A stretch of 64,000 bases of DNA from Limnohabitans sp. 2KL-1 (GCF_003063435.1 NZ_NESL01000002.1:372001-436000); one strand, 5' to 3'. Positions 10,826-19,200 are shown, counted from the first letter of the stretch. Program-made: numbers and translations. Notes: generated by a model from the letters alone, not told the origin.

Positions 10826-11104
10826 ATCAATCCTTAAAAGTCGGCATGCAAAGACAACAGCGCATTTCAAACGCGATGGGCACGGCCTGATGTCTGAGGT
10901 GGGTGATGGGTGATTTGCCGGATCTGGCTCAAGCGGTCTCTCCACGATGGGCCAACCGGCCAGTCGGGCTTGATTGATTTATTGCAGTCGCAAATTCAAC
11001 CAAATATTTTGCTAAATTAGTTTAAAAGAATCAATATGTCACAATGGACATGACCCTTAAGCCACAATACAAATACCAATAAAATCACAAAATCAACAAT
11101 TTCC
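10826..11104. promoter_or_regulatory. divergent promoter region between adhesin and response regulator
   Basis: This 279-bp gap separates the adhesin start from the FixJ-type regulator start. The half nearest the regulator (about 10975-11104) is clearly AT-rich, unlike the rest of the window, and is a plausible site for the regulator's promoter. No confident -35/-10 pair or operator palindrome was identified. The divergent arrangement suggests, but does not prove, that the regulator controls the adhesin. Confidence 0.5.
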
Positions 11105-11839
11105 ATGCCAAACACAGCCCTCCAGAGTCCTTTTGCAAGCGTGTCAAGACCCCAAGTGCTGTTGGTGGAAGATGACGAATCGCTGATGGCCCCCTTGGTG
11201 GCCCTGCTGAACATGTCCGGCTTTGCGGTCAGCACCTACTCCTGTGGAGAATTTTTTCTATCGGATTGGCCACTGTTGGCCCGAACTGACGCTGCGCAAT
11301 GCATCTTGATGGATGTGCACTTGAATGGCGTGAACGGCCTGGAGGTTCAAAAAACCTTGCGCCGCATGAATTGCCAAACGCCCATCGTCTTCATGAGTGG
11401 GCAGTTGGATGCGTTGAATGTGAATGCAGCCTGGCGAGAGGGTGCCAAGGCCTTTTTGTTCAAACCCTTCAAATCCATCGAGCTGCTCCAGATCCTCGAA
11501 GATGTCTTTGCCACAGCCCCGCTTGCCCCCCAAACTGCAGCCGACAAAACAGACCCAAACTTGTTGGTTCAACTCGAGCGACTGACCCCGCGACAACGAG
11601 AGGTGCTCAAATGGGTCGCCAATGGGCAATCAAACGTGGCCATTTCCAGTGAAATGCACATCACGGCGCGCACCGTCAAGATGCACCGCGCAGGCATCAT
11701 GCAGCGCTTGGGCTTGGGCCATGTGGCAGATTTGGTCCGGTTCTACGAACGCGTCAAGCATCTGCTGGACACGCCCGAGCAGCCCCCATCGGCACCGCGC
11801 TCAGCAGAACCTCAGCGCGACTGGGCTTTGTTCCCGTAA
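11105..11839 (+). CDS. FixJ/NarL-family response regulator
   Basis: This 244-residue two-component response regulator has a receiver domain followed by a LuxR-type DNA-binding domain. In the receiver, the acidic pair is D23-D24, the probable phospho-acceptor is D70 in ILMDVHLNG, the conserved Ser is in VFMSG and the conserved Lys is K120 in FLFKPF. The helix-turn-helix spans about residues 160-205 and starts LTPRQREVL. No Shine-Dalgarno is obvious, and no better start exists close by. No cognate histidine kinase is in the window, so it is an orphan here. It is transcribed away from the giant adhesin, which is a candidate target. Its 3' end overlaps the convergent YkgJ gene by 28 bp. Confidence 0.9.
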   Translation: MPNTALQSPFASVSRPQVLLVEDDESLMAPLVALLNMSGFAVSTYSCGEFFLSDWPLLARTDAAQCILMDVHLNGVNGLEVQKTLRRMNCQTPIVFMSGQLDALNVNAAWREGAKAFLFKPFKSIELLQILEDVFATAPLAPQTAADKTDPNLLVQLERLTPRQREVLKWVANGQSNVAISSEMHITARTVKMHRAGIMQRLGLGHVADLVRFYERVKHLLDTPEQPPSAPRSAEPQRDWALFP

Positions 11840-12216
11840 GGGCAATGGTTGGGGCGTGGCCCCACCTGGGGGTGCAGGCGGCAGGTGTTGGGCCGCTTGT
11901 CGTACACGGTGCAGCGGCGGGTTTTCGCATCCAGCAAGTGGCAGTCACCGCTGGCGCGACGCGCCAGGCTGAAGATGCTGTTCTTGAAGTTGAAGTGATC
12001 GATCAGACCCGCTTTGGTCAAGCGTTTGGCGATCTGCTTGGGGTCGTCGTGCTCAGCCTCAAATGGGTCCACCATGCCCAGACGCACCAGATCGGCCAGC
12101 TTGACCTCGACCGGCATGGTGCAGCAGTTGGCCGCACAGGTGTCGCACAAGCCGTTTTTGTAACGGGTCCAGGTTTCGCAGCGGTCAACGTCAACAACGG
12201 CAATCGGAGATCTCAT
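11812..12216 (-). CDS. YkgJ-family cysteine-cluster protein
   Basis: This 134-residue protein has the cysteine spacing of the YkgJ family (Zn- or Fe-chelating cysteine cluster). Near residue 24 there is CDTCAANCC, and the C-terminal half carries GDCHLL, RRCTVYDKRP, NTCRLHP and HCPYGN. The family's biochemical role is poorly defined, although metal binding is expected from the cysteines. It begins 7 bp after the HigA stop on the same strand, so it may be co-transcribed with the toxin-antitoxin pair. It converges on, and slightly overlaps, the response-regulator gene. Confidence 0.85.
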   Translation of the reverse strand: MRSPIAVVDVDRCETWTRYKNGLCDTCAANCCTMPVEVKLADLVRLGMVDPFEAEHDDPKQIAKRLTKAGLIDHFNFKNSIFSLARRASGDCHLLDAKTRRCTVYDKRPNTCRLHPQVGPRPNHCPYGNKAQSR

Positions 12217-12223
12217 GGGTCAA

Positions 12224-12517
12224 TCAGGCTGGAGAAAATTGCAAAGGAACAACGCGGTTCATGTCCACGTTTTGGCGAGCGATCCACAAATCATGGGCAT
12301 CTTGCAGGCTCAACCAGCTTTCAGGTGTGCGCCCCAAGGCCTTGGACAAGCGCAATGCCATCTCAGGGGTCACGCGGCTGCTCCCTTTGAGAACTCGGCT
12401 CAGCGTGGACGGTGCCACATCCAGTTTTTCGGCCAGTTCGCGACCGGAAATGCCATGGGGTCCCAGGTAAATTTCCTGAATAAATTCACCAGGATGAGGG
12501 GGGGTGTGCATGGCCAT
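12224..12517 (-). CDS. higA: HigA-type antitoxin (XRE/HTH)
   Basis: This 97-residue protein starts with HPGEFIQEIYL, the typical HigA/VapI-type opening. A helix-turn-helix follows at about residues 25-60 (ISGRELAEKLDVAPSTLSRVL), and then the ALGRTPESWLSLQ segment found in HigA. It lies directly downstream of the toxin with a one-base TGATG overlap, giving the toxin-first order characteristic of higBA. It should neutralise HigB and autorepress the operon (family knowledge). Confidence 0.93.
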   Translation of the reverse strand: MAMHTPPHPGEFIQEIYLGPHGISGRELAEKLDVAPSTLSRVLKGSSRVTPEMALRLSKALGRTPESWLSLQDAHDLWIARQNVDMNRVVPLQFSPA

Positions 12518-12795
12518 CAGTGACAGTCCTCGTAGTCCAATATGTAGGCATTGCCATCTTCAAATTCAAAAGTCAGCCGCCAGTTGCCGTTGACCGAAAT
12601 CGACCACCGCCCGCGCATCTCACCTTTGAGCGAATGCAGCCGAAAACCCGGAATGTCCATGTCGTCAATCACTTGGGCCGTGTCCAGCGCTGCCAGCTGC
12701 ATGCGCAAGCGCTTGACGTGACTGACCTGAACACCGGCGGTTTTGCCCGTCTCAAAAAGACTGCGCAAGCCCTTGTGCCTGAACGACTTGATCAT
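12517..12795 (-). CDS. higB: HigB-type toxin (RelE superfamily mRNA interferase)
   Basis: This 92-residue protein has the HigB pattern: an N-terminal IKSFRHKGL segment, a PGFRLHSLKG segment in the middle, and a C-terminal core WSISVNGNWRLTFEF ending near YEDCH. Family members are ribosome-dependent mRNA endonucleases. The ATG at 12795 is chosen over the upstream TTG at 12801 because it gives the usual 92-residue length. It overlaps higA by one base. The pair sits 56 bp downstream of the zinc-dependent dehydrogenase gene on the same strand and probably has its own promoter. Confidence 0.93.
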   Translation of the reverse strand: MIKSFRHKGLRSLFETGKTAGVQVSHVKRLRMQLAALDTAQVIDDMDIPGFRLHSLKGEMRGRWSISVNGNWRLTFEFEDGNAYILDYEDCH

Positions 12796-12851
12796 GGGCA
12801 AACTCTAACATGTTGCGCAGTACGCAACAATGCAAGCCCCAGATCTGTTTT

Positions 12852-13886
12852 TCAACCCCGGATGCGCACTGCCAGCTTGCCAAACTGCTGGCCGCTGGCC
12901 AAGCGGTCCAGGGCGGCATGGATGTCGTCCAGCGCATAGGTTTGCTCAATCAGCGGTCGCACGCCTTGTTGCGCACAAAAGCGGGTCAAGGCCTGGAGTT
13001 CATCCAGATTGCCCAGGGTCGAGCCCAAAATTTGCAACTGGCGGATGAACACCCGGCGCAGATCGGCACCGGGCTGGTCACCGGTGGTGGCACCGCAGGT
13101 CACGATGCGGCCACCGCGCACGGCCGAGCGCAAGGCGCTGTCCCACACGGCCTGCCCCACGTTTTCGAACACCACATCCACACCGCGTTTGCCGGTCAGG
13201 CGCATGACTTGCTGCACCACGTCCTGTTCGCGGCTGTGGATGACACCATCGGCCCCCAGCGCCAGCGCACGGTCCAGTTTGTCCTGCTGGGTCGAAGTCA
13301 CGAACACCCTTGCCCCCATGGCCTTGGCCAGTTGCAGCCCCGCCAGCGACACACCGCCGCCGATGCCAAAGATCAGCACCGTCTCGCCCGCCTGCAAACG
13401 GGCCTGCGTGACCAGCATGCGCCAGGCCGTGAGGTGGTTCACCCCCAAGGCGGCGGCTTCTTCAAACGTCCAGCCTTCTGGCATGGGCACCAGATTGCGG
13501 GCGGGCACACAGAGGTATTCGGACAAAGTACCGTCACGGTGCTCACCCAGCAGGCTCATGCGGGTGCACAGCACTTCCTGGCCGCGCTGGCAAAACTCGC
13601 AGGCACCGCAGGTGACTGCGGGGTAGACCAGCACTTTTTGGCCGATGTGCAGGCCGGGCTCCTCTGCGTCCATGGCTTCAATGACGCCCGCGCCATCTAG
13701 CCCCATGGTCTGCGGCAGCGTGTGGGTGATGCCCGCGCCGCTGTCGCGCATGTAAAGGTCCACCCGGTTGAGCGTGGCCGCGTGCATGCGCACCAGCACC
13801 TCGCCTGCGCGCCGCTCGGGCAGGGGCCGCTCGCCCACCGCCACCACCTCGTTGCCGCCATGGCCTGTCAGGTACACCGCTTTCAT
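12852..13886 (-). CDS. zinc-containing alcohol dehydrogenase/quinone reductase family protein
   Basis: This 344-residue MDR-superfamily oxidoreductase has a GroES-like N-terminal half and a Rossmann C-terminal half. The structural-zinc motif is visible at about residues 93-108 (CGACEFCQRGQEVLC), as is a catalytic-site GLDGAGVIEA stretch. The nucleotide-binding loop is FGIGGGVSLAGLQLA. The ATG at 13886 is preferred over an in-frame TTG two codons upstream, because AAGGA is well placed before it. It follows the methyltransferase gene by 17 bp and belongs to an apparent paaZ-methyltransferase-dehydrogenase operon. The substrate is unknown; an aldehyde or alcohol from aromatic-acid breakdown is a contextual guess. 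Confidence 0.85.
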   Translation of the reverse strand: MKAVYLTGHGGNEVVAVGERPLPERRAGEVLVRMHAATLNRVDLYMRDSGAGITHTLPQTMGLDGAGVIEAMDAEEPGLHIGQKVLVYPAVTCGACEFCQRGQEVLCTRMSLLGEHRDGTLSEYLCVPARNLVPMPEGWTFEEAAALGVNHLTAWRMLVTQARLQAGETVLIFGIGGGVSLAGLQLAKAMGARVFVTSTQQDKLDRALALGADGVIHSREQDVVQQVMRLTGKRGVDVVFENVGQAVWDSALRSAVRGGRIVTCGATTGDQPGADLRRVFIRQLQILGSTLGNLDELQALTRFCAQQGVRPLIEQTYALDDIHAALDRLASGQQFGKLAVRIRG

Positions 13887-13903
13887 CTTCAATCCTTGTG
13901 TGT

Positions 13904-14518
13904 TCAGGCGGCCTGCGCCTCGCCCCAGTAATGGAAGGTCATCGGGCGCGGGCCAGCCAAATAGGCCGATTGCGTGCTGGCCACAAAGCCTGCAGCGTCC
14001 AGCAATGCGGGAATATCACGCCCAAGCTGGCAACCACCGGCCAATGGCCCCCACAGCGGCTGCAAACGGTCTTGCCAGCGGCGCACGCCTTGGTCGGGGG
14101 CGCGGCCATGTTCGCAAAACAGCAGCTTGCCGCCCGGCACCAGCACCCGGCGCATTTCGCGCAGGGCCTGCGCCGCATCCGGAATGCTGCACAGGGTGTA
14201 GGTGCAAACGACGGTGTCAAAACTGGCATCGGCCGTGGGCAGCTGCTCGGCCGACAGGCCCATCAGCTCCACCGCCATGCCCGCCTGTTGGCTGCGCTTT
14301 CGGGCCAGGCGGTGCATTTGCATGGCCGGGTCCACCCCCACGAGTTGGCTGACACGGCTGCGGTCGTAAAACGGCAAATTGCGCCCGGTGCCCATGCCAA
14401 CCTCCAGCACCCGCCCCTGCGCCTTGGGCACCAGCTGGCGGCGCTGGTTTTGCACCATCGGCAGGCCGCAGGCCACATCGAGCAAATAGGGCAGCACCAA
14501 ACGGTCGTACCAATTCAT
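13904..14518 (-). CDS. class I SAM-dependent methyltransferase
   Basis: This 204-residue protein has methyltransferase motif I at about residues 37-45 (VLEVGMGTG), a VGVDP segment for motif II, and the post-motif sequence FDTVVCTYTLCSI. It ends with FHYWGEA, as in phospholipid or small-molecule methyltransferases of the UbiE/Methyltransf_11 group. A strong GAGGAGG ribosome-binding site precedes the ATG. It sits 31 bp after paaZ and 17 bp before the dehydrogenase, suggesting co-transcription. Its substrate cannot be assigned. Confidence 0.85.
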   Translation of the reverse strand: MNWYDRLVLPYLLDVACGLPMVQNQRRQLVPKAQGRVLEVGMGTGRNLPFYDRSRVSQLVGVDPAMQMHRLARKRSQQAGMAVELMGLSAEQLPTADASFDTVVCTYTLCSIPDAAQALREMRRVLVPGGKLLFCEHGRAPDQGVRRWQDRLQPLWGPLAGGCQLGRDIPALLDAAGFVASTQSAYLAGPRPMTFHYWGEAQAA

Positions 14519-14549
14519 GCTGCGCCTCCTCTGTGTTGATGACAGGCCC

Positions 14550-16595
14550 TCAGCCCTTTTTGGCGACCAAGGTCAGGATGTCGTAACTGGCCACGACTTC
14601 GCCCAGTTGGTTGGTGACTTCCACGTCCCAGGCCACCACGCCCTGGCCCACACCATTGGCGTCTTTCTTGTTGCGGTCGATCTTGCGTTTGGCGGTCAGG
14701 CGCGCCTGGATGGTGTCGCCAATGCCCACGGGCTTGACGAAGCGCAGGGTATCGAGACCGTAGTTGGCCAGCACCGGGCCGGGTGCAGGCGAGACGAACA
14801 GGCCAGCAGCGGCCGACAGCACGAAGTAGCCGTGCGCGATGCGCTTGCCAAACGGCGAGTCCTTGGCGGCGATCTCGTCGAAGTGCATGTAGAAATAGTC
14901 GCCCGACAGGCCGCCAAAGGCCACGATGTCGGCCTCGCCCACGGTGCGGCGGTGGGTGAGCAGGCTCTCGCCAATTTGCAACTCTTCAAAGTACCGGCGG
15001 AAGGGGTGGACCTCGGTCTCAATCAGCTTGGCGCCGCGCATGTACTCGCCGGTGACGGCAGCGATCATGGAGGGCGAACCCTGCAGCGCGGTGCGTTGCA
15101 TCAGGTGCTTGACGGCGCGGATGCCGCCGAGCTCCTCACCGCCCCCTGCGCGGCCCGGGCCGCCGTGTTTGAGGGGCGGCAGCGGCGAGCCGTGGCCGGT
15201 CGACTCCACCGCCGATTCGCGGTCCAGGATGTGCAGGCGGCCATGCAAGGCGGCAGCCACCGGGATGATGCGCGCAGCGATTTGCGGGTCTTTGGTGACC
15301 AGCGTGCCGACCAGGCTGCCCTGACCGCGTGCGGCCAGTTGCAGGGCTTCGTCAATGCCGTCGTAAGGCATGAGCGTGCTCACGGGGCCAAAGGCTTCCA
15401 CGTCGTGCACGCTGTCGGTGTGCAAAGGCTTTTGGCACAGCAGCAACGTGGGCTGAAAAAAAGCACCCCCTTCGACGCCCTGCCCCACGGGCTTGAAATC
15501 GGCACCGCCGCCAAACACCAGCTCGGCGCTTTGGCGCAGCAGGGCCACGCGCTCGGCCACGTCGGCTTGCTGGGCGTGAGAGGCCAAAGCGCCCATCTTC
15601 ACGCCTTCGACCGACGGGTCACCCACCACCACTTTGGCCAGACGTGCTTTGAGTTTTTCAGCCACTGCGTCCAGGTGCTGGCGCGGCACGATGGCGCGGC
15701 GGATCGCCGTGCACTTCTGGCCGGCCTTGACGGTCATCTCGCGGGCGACTTCTTTCACGAACAGGTCGAACTCTTCATCGTCGGGCGAGACATCGGGCGC
15801 GAGGATGGCGCAGTTGAGCGAGTCGGCTTCGGCGTTGAAGGGGATGCTGTGTTTGACCACATTCGGGTGCACACGCAGCATGGCGGCGGTGTCGGCCGAG
15901 CCGGTGAAGGTGACCACGTCCTGGCCGTTCAGCCGATCCAGCAGATCACCCGTGGAGCCGATCACCAGCTGGAGCGCACCGGCAGGCAAGATGCCCGATT
16001 GCTCAACCAAACGCACCATGGCTTCGGTCAGGTAACTGGTGGACGAAGCAGGTTTGCCGATGCAAGGCATGCCCGCCAAAAAGCTGGGCGCAAACTTTTC
16101 CAAAAGACCCCAGATGGGGAAGTTGAAGGCGTTGATGTGCACCGCGATGCCGCCACGCGGCACCAGGATGTGCGTGCCCGCAAAGCCGCCTTTTTTGCCG
16201 AGCGGAAAAGCCGGGCCTTCGTGGATCAGGTTGCCGCTGGGCAACTCGTTGCTGCCCATGCCCGAATAGGCGAACAGCGTGCCTGCGCCGCCTTCGATGT
16301 CGACCCAGCTGTCTGCCCGCGTGGCCCCGGTGTGGGCCGAGATGGCATACAGCGTTTCTTTGTGCTCACCCAAATACTTGGCCAGGGCTTTCAGGCGCTG
16401 GGCGCGCTCCTGAAAGTCGAGCTTGAGCAAATTCGGCAAGCCCACGGTGCGGGCGTAGTGCACGGCGTCGCCAAAGTCGATGGCTTCGGCATGCGTTTGG
16501 TAAACCATCTGACCGTTGATGGCGCTGCGCAGGTTTTGTGCGCCTTGCTCGCCGATCCATTGGCCACCGATGAAACTTTGCAGGACTTGGGACAT
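14550..16595 (-). CDS. paaZ: PaaZ: bifunctional oxepin-CoA hydrolase / semialdehyde dehydrogenase
   Basis: The protein is 681 residues, the usual PaaZ length. The N-terminal two thirds is an aldehyde dehydrogenase, with the nucleophile Cys in [10 protein letters not shown] and a glutamate-containing NAEADSLN segment. The C-terminal third is a MaoC-type hydratase with [12 protein letters not shown] and [15 protein letters not shown], which carry the Asp/His dyad region. In the phenylacetate pathway PaaZ opens the oxepin-CoA ring and oxidises the resulting semialdehyde. The start at 16595 ([11 protein letters not shown]) matches the family and is preferred over an upstream in-frame ATG at 16646. 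The remaining paa genes (paaABCDE, G, H, J, K) are absent from this window, so the gene is an isolated member, perhaps serving a box- or paa-type pathway encoded elsewhere. Confidence 0.93.
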   Translation of the reverse strand: MSQVLQSFIGGQWIGEQGAQNLRSAINGQMVYQTHAEAIDFGDAVHYARTVGLPNLLKLDFQERAQRLKALAKYLGEHKETLYAISAHTGATRADSWVDIEGGAGTLFAYSGMGSNELPSGNLIHEGPAFPLGKKGGFAGTHILVPRGGIAVHINAFNFPIWGLLEKFAPSFLAGMPCIGKPASSTSYLTEAMVRLVEQSGILPAGALQLVIGSTGDLLDRLNGQDVVTFTGSADTAAMLRVHPNVVKHSIPFNAEADSLNCAILAPDVSPDDEEFDLFVKEVAREMTVKAGQKCTAIRRAIVPRQHLDAVAEKLKARLAKVVVGDPSVEGVKMGALASHAQQADVAERVALLRQSAELVFGGGADFKPVGQGVEGGAFFQPTLLLCQKPLHTDSVHDVEAFGPVSTLMPYDGIDEALQLAARGQGSLVGTLVTKDPQIAARIIPVAAALHGRLHILDRESAVESTGHGSPLPPLKHGGPGRAGGGEELGGIRAVKHLMQRTALQGSPSMIAAVTGEYMRGAKLIETEVHPFRRYFEELQIGESLLTHRRTVGEADIVAFGGLSGDYFYMHFDEIAAKDSPFGKRIAHGYFVLSAAAGLFVSPAPGPVLANYGLDTLRFVKPVGIGDTIQARLTAKRKIDRNKKDANGVGQGVVAWDVEVTNQLGEVVASYDILTLVAKKG

Positions 16596-16714
16596 GGGAA
16601 AGTGCTTTCTGAAATGAACAAAGCCCGGTCCACGAGAATTAACCAACCGAGCGGTCGGGGAATTCTAGTCGGTTTGCACACATCTCCAAAACCAAATCAA
16701 CAAGCGGCTGGTTC

Positions 16715-16836
16715 TTTGTAGGAGCCAGCCCTGCTGGCGATTTGGCCATGGTGGTCGGCCAGCCATCGCTTGCAGGGCAAGCTCCTACAAAAGACAACAA
16801 CCCTGCCTCGCAGCTTGCAGGCAAGCGCCTACACAT
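16715..16836. repeat. REP-like palindrome cluster (TTGTAGGAGC family)
   Basis: Two inverted arms, TTGTAGGAGCCAGCCCTGC at 16716 and the reverse complement of TTGTAGGAGCTTGCCCTGC ending near 16792, flank a short GC-rich spacer. A third partial copy (GCAGGCAAGCGCCTACA) follows at about 16816-16832. It lies between the LigB stop and the PaaZ start, both on the minus strand. The arrangement is typical of paired REP/BIME elements. Confidence 0.8.
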
Positions 16837-16843
16837 ACCCCGA

Positions 16844-17689
16844 TCAAGCCACTTCAAACGCCATCAAACCCGTGGCCGTGTTGGAAATCGGGATGTGGTA
16901 ATTGCGGTGGACTTCCTTGACGCTTGGGCCAGCGGTCGACAAAGCGGCGCGCATGGCCAGCCACATCAGCAGTTCCACACCTTGCGTGCCGGTCTTTTCC
17001 ACCAAGTCCAGCGTGCTGAACTGGGTGGCCCATTCGGGGTTGCTCACCAGGCTGTCCATGAACTGCAGGTCAAACGCCTTGTTGATGAACCCGGCGCGCT
17101 CGCCGTCGAGCTGGTGACTCAGGCCCCCAGAGGCGCAGACCACCACTTTCTTGCGGCTGTCCCAAGCGGCAATCGCCTCACCCACCGCTTTGCCCAGCGC
17201 GTACACGCGTTTGGCCGATGGCAGCGGAAACTGCACCGTGTTGATGTTGATCGGCACGATGGTCACGGGCGCTTCGCCCTCGGGCCAGAACAGTTTGAGT
17301 GGCAAGGTGCACGCGTGGTCTACCAGCATTTCCTGGCAGGTCACGATGTCAAAGTCCTGGCCCACCAAGGTGTTGATGATCTGCCACGACAGATCGACTT
17401 CGCCCTGGAATGGCGGCAGCGTGGGGATGCCCCAGCCTTCATCGGCGTTGTTGTACTGGGCCGCAGCGCCGACTGCAAAAGTGGGCATCTTGTCGAGGAA
17501 GAAGTTCAGGCCGTGATCGTTGTAGAACATGACGACCACGTCGGGCTTTTGCGCGCCCAGCCACTGTTGCACGGGCGGGTAACCGGCAAAGAACGGGGCC
17601 CAGTAGGGGTCGTTTTGCAGACCTTTGTGGATCGCATTGCCGATGGCGGGGATGTGGGAAGTGGCGAGTCCGCCGATGAGTTGAGCCAT
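16844..17689 (-). CDS. ligB: extradiol dioxygenase beta subunit (LigB/PmdB family)
   Basis: This 281-residue catalytic subunit belongs to the class III protocatechuate 4,5-dioxygenase family. The iron ligands and acid/base residues of LigB are visible at matching positions: H12 in TSHIPAIG, H59 in YNDHGLN, H192 in GGLSHQL and E239 in GVELLMW, with the additional conserved H125. It probably opens the ring of protocatechuate or a related catechol such as gallate, next to the carboxylated position. The alpha subunit gene is 68 bp upstream on the same strand. Genes for the rest of the 4,5-cleavage pathway (ligC, ligI, ligJ, ligK) are not in the window, so the exact substrate is uncertain. Confidence 0.9.
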   Translation of the reverse strand: MAQLIGGLATSHIPAIGNAIHKGLQNDPYWAPFFAGYPPVQQWLGAQKPDVVVMFYNDHGLNFFLDKMPTFAVGAAAQYNNADEGWGIPTLPPFQGEVDLSWQIINTLVGQDFDIVTCQEMLVDHACTLPLKLFWPEGEAPVTIVPININTVQFPLPSAKRVYALGKAVGEAIAAWDSRKKVVVCASGGLSHQLDGERAGFINKAFDLQFMDSLVSNPEWATQFSTLDLVEKTGTQGVELLMWLAMRAALSTAGPSVKEVHRNYHIPISNTATGLMAFEVA

Positions 17690-17713
17690 GGTTTTGTCCT
17701 TTCAATTTCGCTT

Positions 17714-17744
17714 TACAGGTCGGGGCCGAAGCCGCCGACCTGCA
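17714..17744. repeat. small palindrome between ligA and ligB
   Basis: The sequence CAGGTCGG, then a GAAGCC-containing loop, then CCGACCTG forms a hairpin in the 68-bp gap between the two dioxygenase subunit genes. It shares the AGGTCGG..CTTC..CCGACCT core with the REP-like copies near 39.0, 40.0 and 41.5 kb. In this position it may also modulate the relative expression of the two subunits. Confidence 0.7.
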
Positions 17745-17757
17745 TATTCCGTACCGT

Positions 17758-18102
17758 TCAGGCGTAAGCCTTGAGCTTGGCCTTGAATTCGTCCTTGCTC
17801 ATGCCGGTCTGCTGCGCGCCAATGTCCTGCATGTCGAGGCCGAAAATGCCGGCGAACTTGGCCAGGTAATAGGCGTTGCCGCCTGCGGCAATCAGGTCAA
17901 GCACTTGGCGCGAGCGGATCGCGGCTTTTTGCGGCTCGGTCAGCCCGTATTGGGTCATGTAGGCCTCTTCGTCGTTCTTGAATGCGGCACGGTTGTCGGC
18001 CGAGTTGAACGAGAAACACATTTTGTTGAGGGCATAGCCTTTGCGGGCCATGTCACCGTCAAACGGCGTGGTGCCTGCGATCTGGCGGGTGGGTTGGGTC
18101 AT
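17758..18102 (-). CDS. ligA: extradiol dioxygenase alpha subunit (LigA/PmdA family)
   Basis: This 114-residue small subunit of a protocatechuate 4,5-dioxygenase-type enzyme contains FDGDMARKGYALNKMCFSF and the RSRQVLDLIAAGGNAYYLAK segment that is diagnostic of LigA. LigA homologues are usually about 120-150 residues, so this is a short form. The ATG at 18102 has a GGAG ribosome-binding site. It is the first gene of the ligA-ligB pair and diverges from the LysR regulator with an 84-bp intergenic region. Confidence 0.9.
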   Translation of the reverse strand: MTQPTRQIAGTTPFDGDMARKGYALNKMCFSFNSADNRAAFKNDEEAYMTQYGLTEPQKAAIRSRQVLDLIAAGGNAYYLAKFAGIFGLDMQDIGAQQTGMSKDEFKAKLKAYA

Positions 18103-18136
18103 CTGAGTTTCTCCAAAAAGCGGTGACTGGTTGGAA

Positions 18137-18148
18137 GTATCGGGATAC
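18137..18148. promoter_or_regulatory. candidate LysR-type operator between ligA and lysR
   Basis: An inverted repeat GTATC-GG-GATAC lies in the 84-bp divergent gap, 35 bp from the ligA start and 39 bp from the LysR start. Flanking GGA/TCC bases extend the symmetry. The position fits an autoregulatory and activating LTTR site, but the assignment is by position and symmetry only. Confidence 0.45.
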
Positions 18149-18186
18149 CATCCCTACAAATAAACAGATGAATACTCATATAACCC

Positions 18187-19098
18187 ATGAACAATTTCGA
18201 TTGGTTGGATCTGGACGCCAAACTGCTGCGCCTGCTGGTGACGGTGGTGGACGCCGGCTCGATCACGGCCGCCGCCCAGCGCTTGGGCGTGACACAGTCG
18301 GCTGTGAGCCACCTGCTGGACAAGCTGCGCGGCATCACCGGTGACGTGCTGTTTGCCAAGTCCGGGCGGGGCATCGTCGCCACCGCCCGGGCCGAGGCGC
18401 TGGCCGAGAGGGCCCGCACGCTGCTGGAAGAACTGGAGCGCTTTGCGCGTTCGGAAAGTTTCAACCCCGCCCAATGGCGCGGCACCGTGACGATCGCGGC
18501 CAACGATTTTCAGCGCGACGCGCTGCTGCCCGCCCTGATGCAGCGCCTGCGCGAAACAGCGCCCGGTGTGTGCCTGCGCGTGATCCCCTCGGATGTGCCC
18601 ACGCCCGAAATGCTGCGCCAGCAACACTGCCAGCTCATCATCAGCCCGCGCCCGCCCGAGGGGGCGGACATCCTGCAAAAGCGTCTGTTTGCCGACCGCT
18701 ACCGCGTGTTTTACGACCCGGCCGTGCGCAGCGCCCCGACCACGGCCGAGGACTATTTGGCCGCCGAGCACGTCACCGTGGTTTATGCGCCCCAGCGCCC
18801 GCTCGATCTGGACGCTTTGCTGCTTTCACGTGGCGTGGTGCGGCGCTTTGCGGTGCAGGTGCCGGGCTTTTCGGGCCTGCCTTCGTTCATTGTGGGCACG
18901 CCGTGGCTGGCCACCGTGCCCGGCTTGCTTCAAAACCACCTGATGCGCGATCTGGCCAGCGCCCCGGTGCCCGTGCCCTGCCCCGACATGCCGATGTACA
19001 TGATCTGGCACCAGCGCCACCAGCAAGACCCGGCCCACCAATGGCTGCGCCAGCAACTGGAAGCGGTGGCCCGGCCTTTGGTCACGCCATCCAGTTAA
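18187..19098 (+). CDS. LysR-family transcriptional regulator
   Basis: This 303-residue LTTR has an N-terminal winged helix-turn-helix at about residues 10-70 (LLRLLVTVVDAGSITAAAQ, then LGVTQSAVSHLLDKLR). A substrate-binding domain follows from about residue 95. It diverges from ligAB and stands immediately upstream of the gentisate genes in the same direction, so it could act on either. The ATG at 18187 gives the family-typical N-terminus (MNNFDWLDLDAKLLRLL). Confidence 0.9.
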   Translation: MNNFDWLDLDAKLLRLLVTVVDAGSITAAAQRLGVTQSAVSHLLDKLRGITGDVLFAKSGRGIVATARAEALAERARTLLEELERFARSESFNPAQWRGTVTIAANDFQRDALLPALMQRLRETAPGVCLRVIPSDVPTPEMLRQQHCQLIISPRPPEGADILQKRLFADRYRVFYDPAVRSAPTTAEDYLAAEHVTVVYAPQRPLDLDALLLSRGVVRRFAVQVPGFSGLPSFIVGTPWLATVPGLLQNHLMRDLASAPVPVPCPDMPMYMIWHQRHQQDPAHQWLRQQLEAVARPLVTPSS

Positions 19099-19146
19099 GG
19101 GTTTTCACCTAGAAAATGAGGGAACTAACAGGGTTTTGTGAAATTG

Positions 19147-19163
19147 ATATGCATGCATATAAT
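19147..19163 (+). promoter_or_regulatory. promoter with perfect 14-bp palindrome upstream of 3-hydroxybenzoate 6-hydroxylase
   Basis: A perfect palindrome, ATATGCATGCATAT, occupies 19147-19160. It overlaps a consensus -10 box TATAAT at 19158-19163, 38 bp upstream of the hydroxylase ATG. A repressor bound here would occlude the -10. Symmetric operators of this kind are usual for MarR- or GntR-type repressors, and MarR control of 3-hydroxybenzoate genes is known in Comamonas (MobR). No MarR or GntR gene is present in the window. The -35 region is weak. Confidence 0.6.
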
Positions 19164-19200
19164 CTCGCTACTTTCTTCACTGTCACTTGTTGGAGCCATC

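Noticed and set aside
12224-12801. HigBA as a sign of a plasmid or integrative element here
   Set aside because: No integrase, attachment-site repeats, replication genes or insertion sequences lie nearby; solitary chromosomal higBA pairs are common.
14517-16721. 734-codon plus-strand frame opposite paaZ
   Set aside because: It is a shadow of the conserved PaaZ coding sequence; the translation shows no domain and no codon logic.
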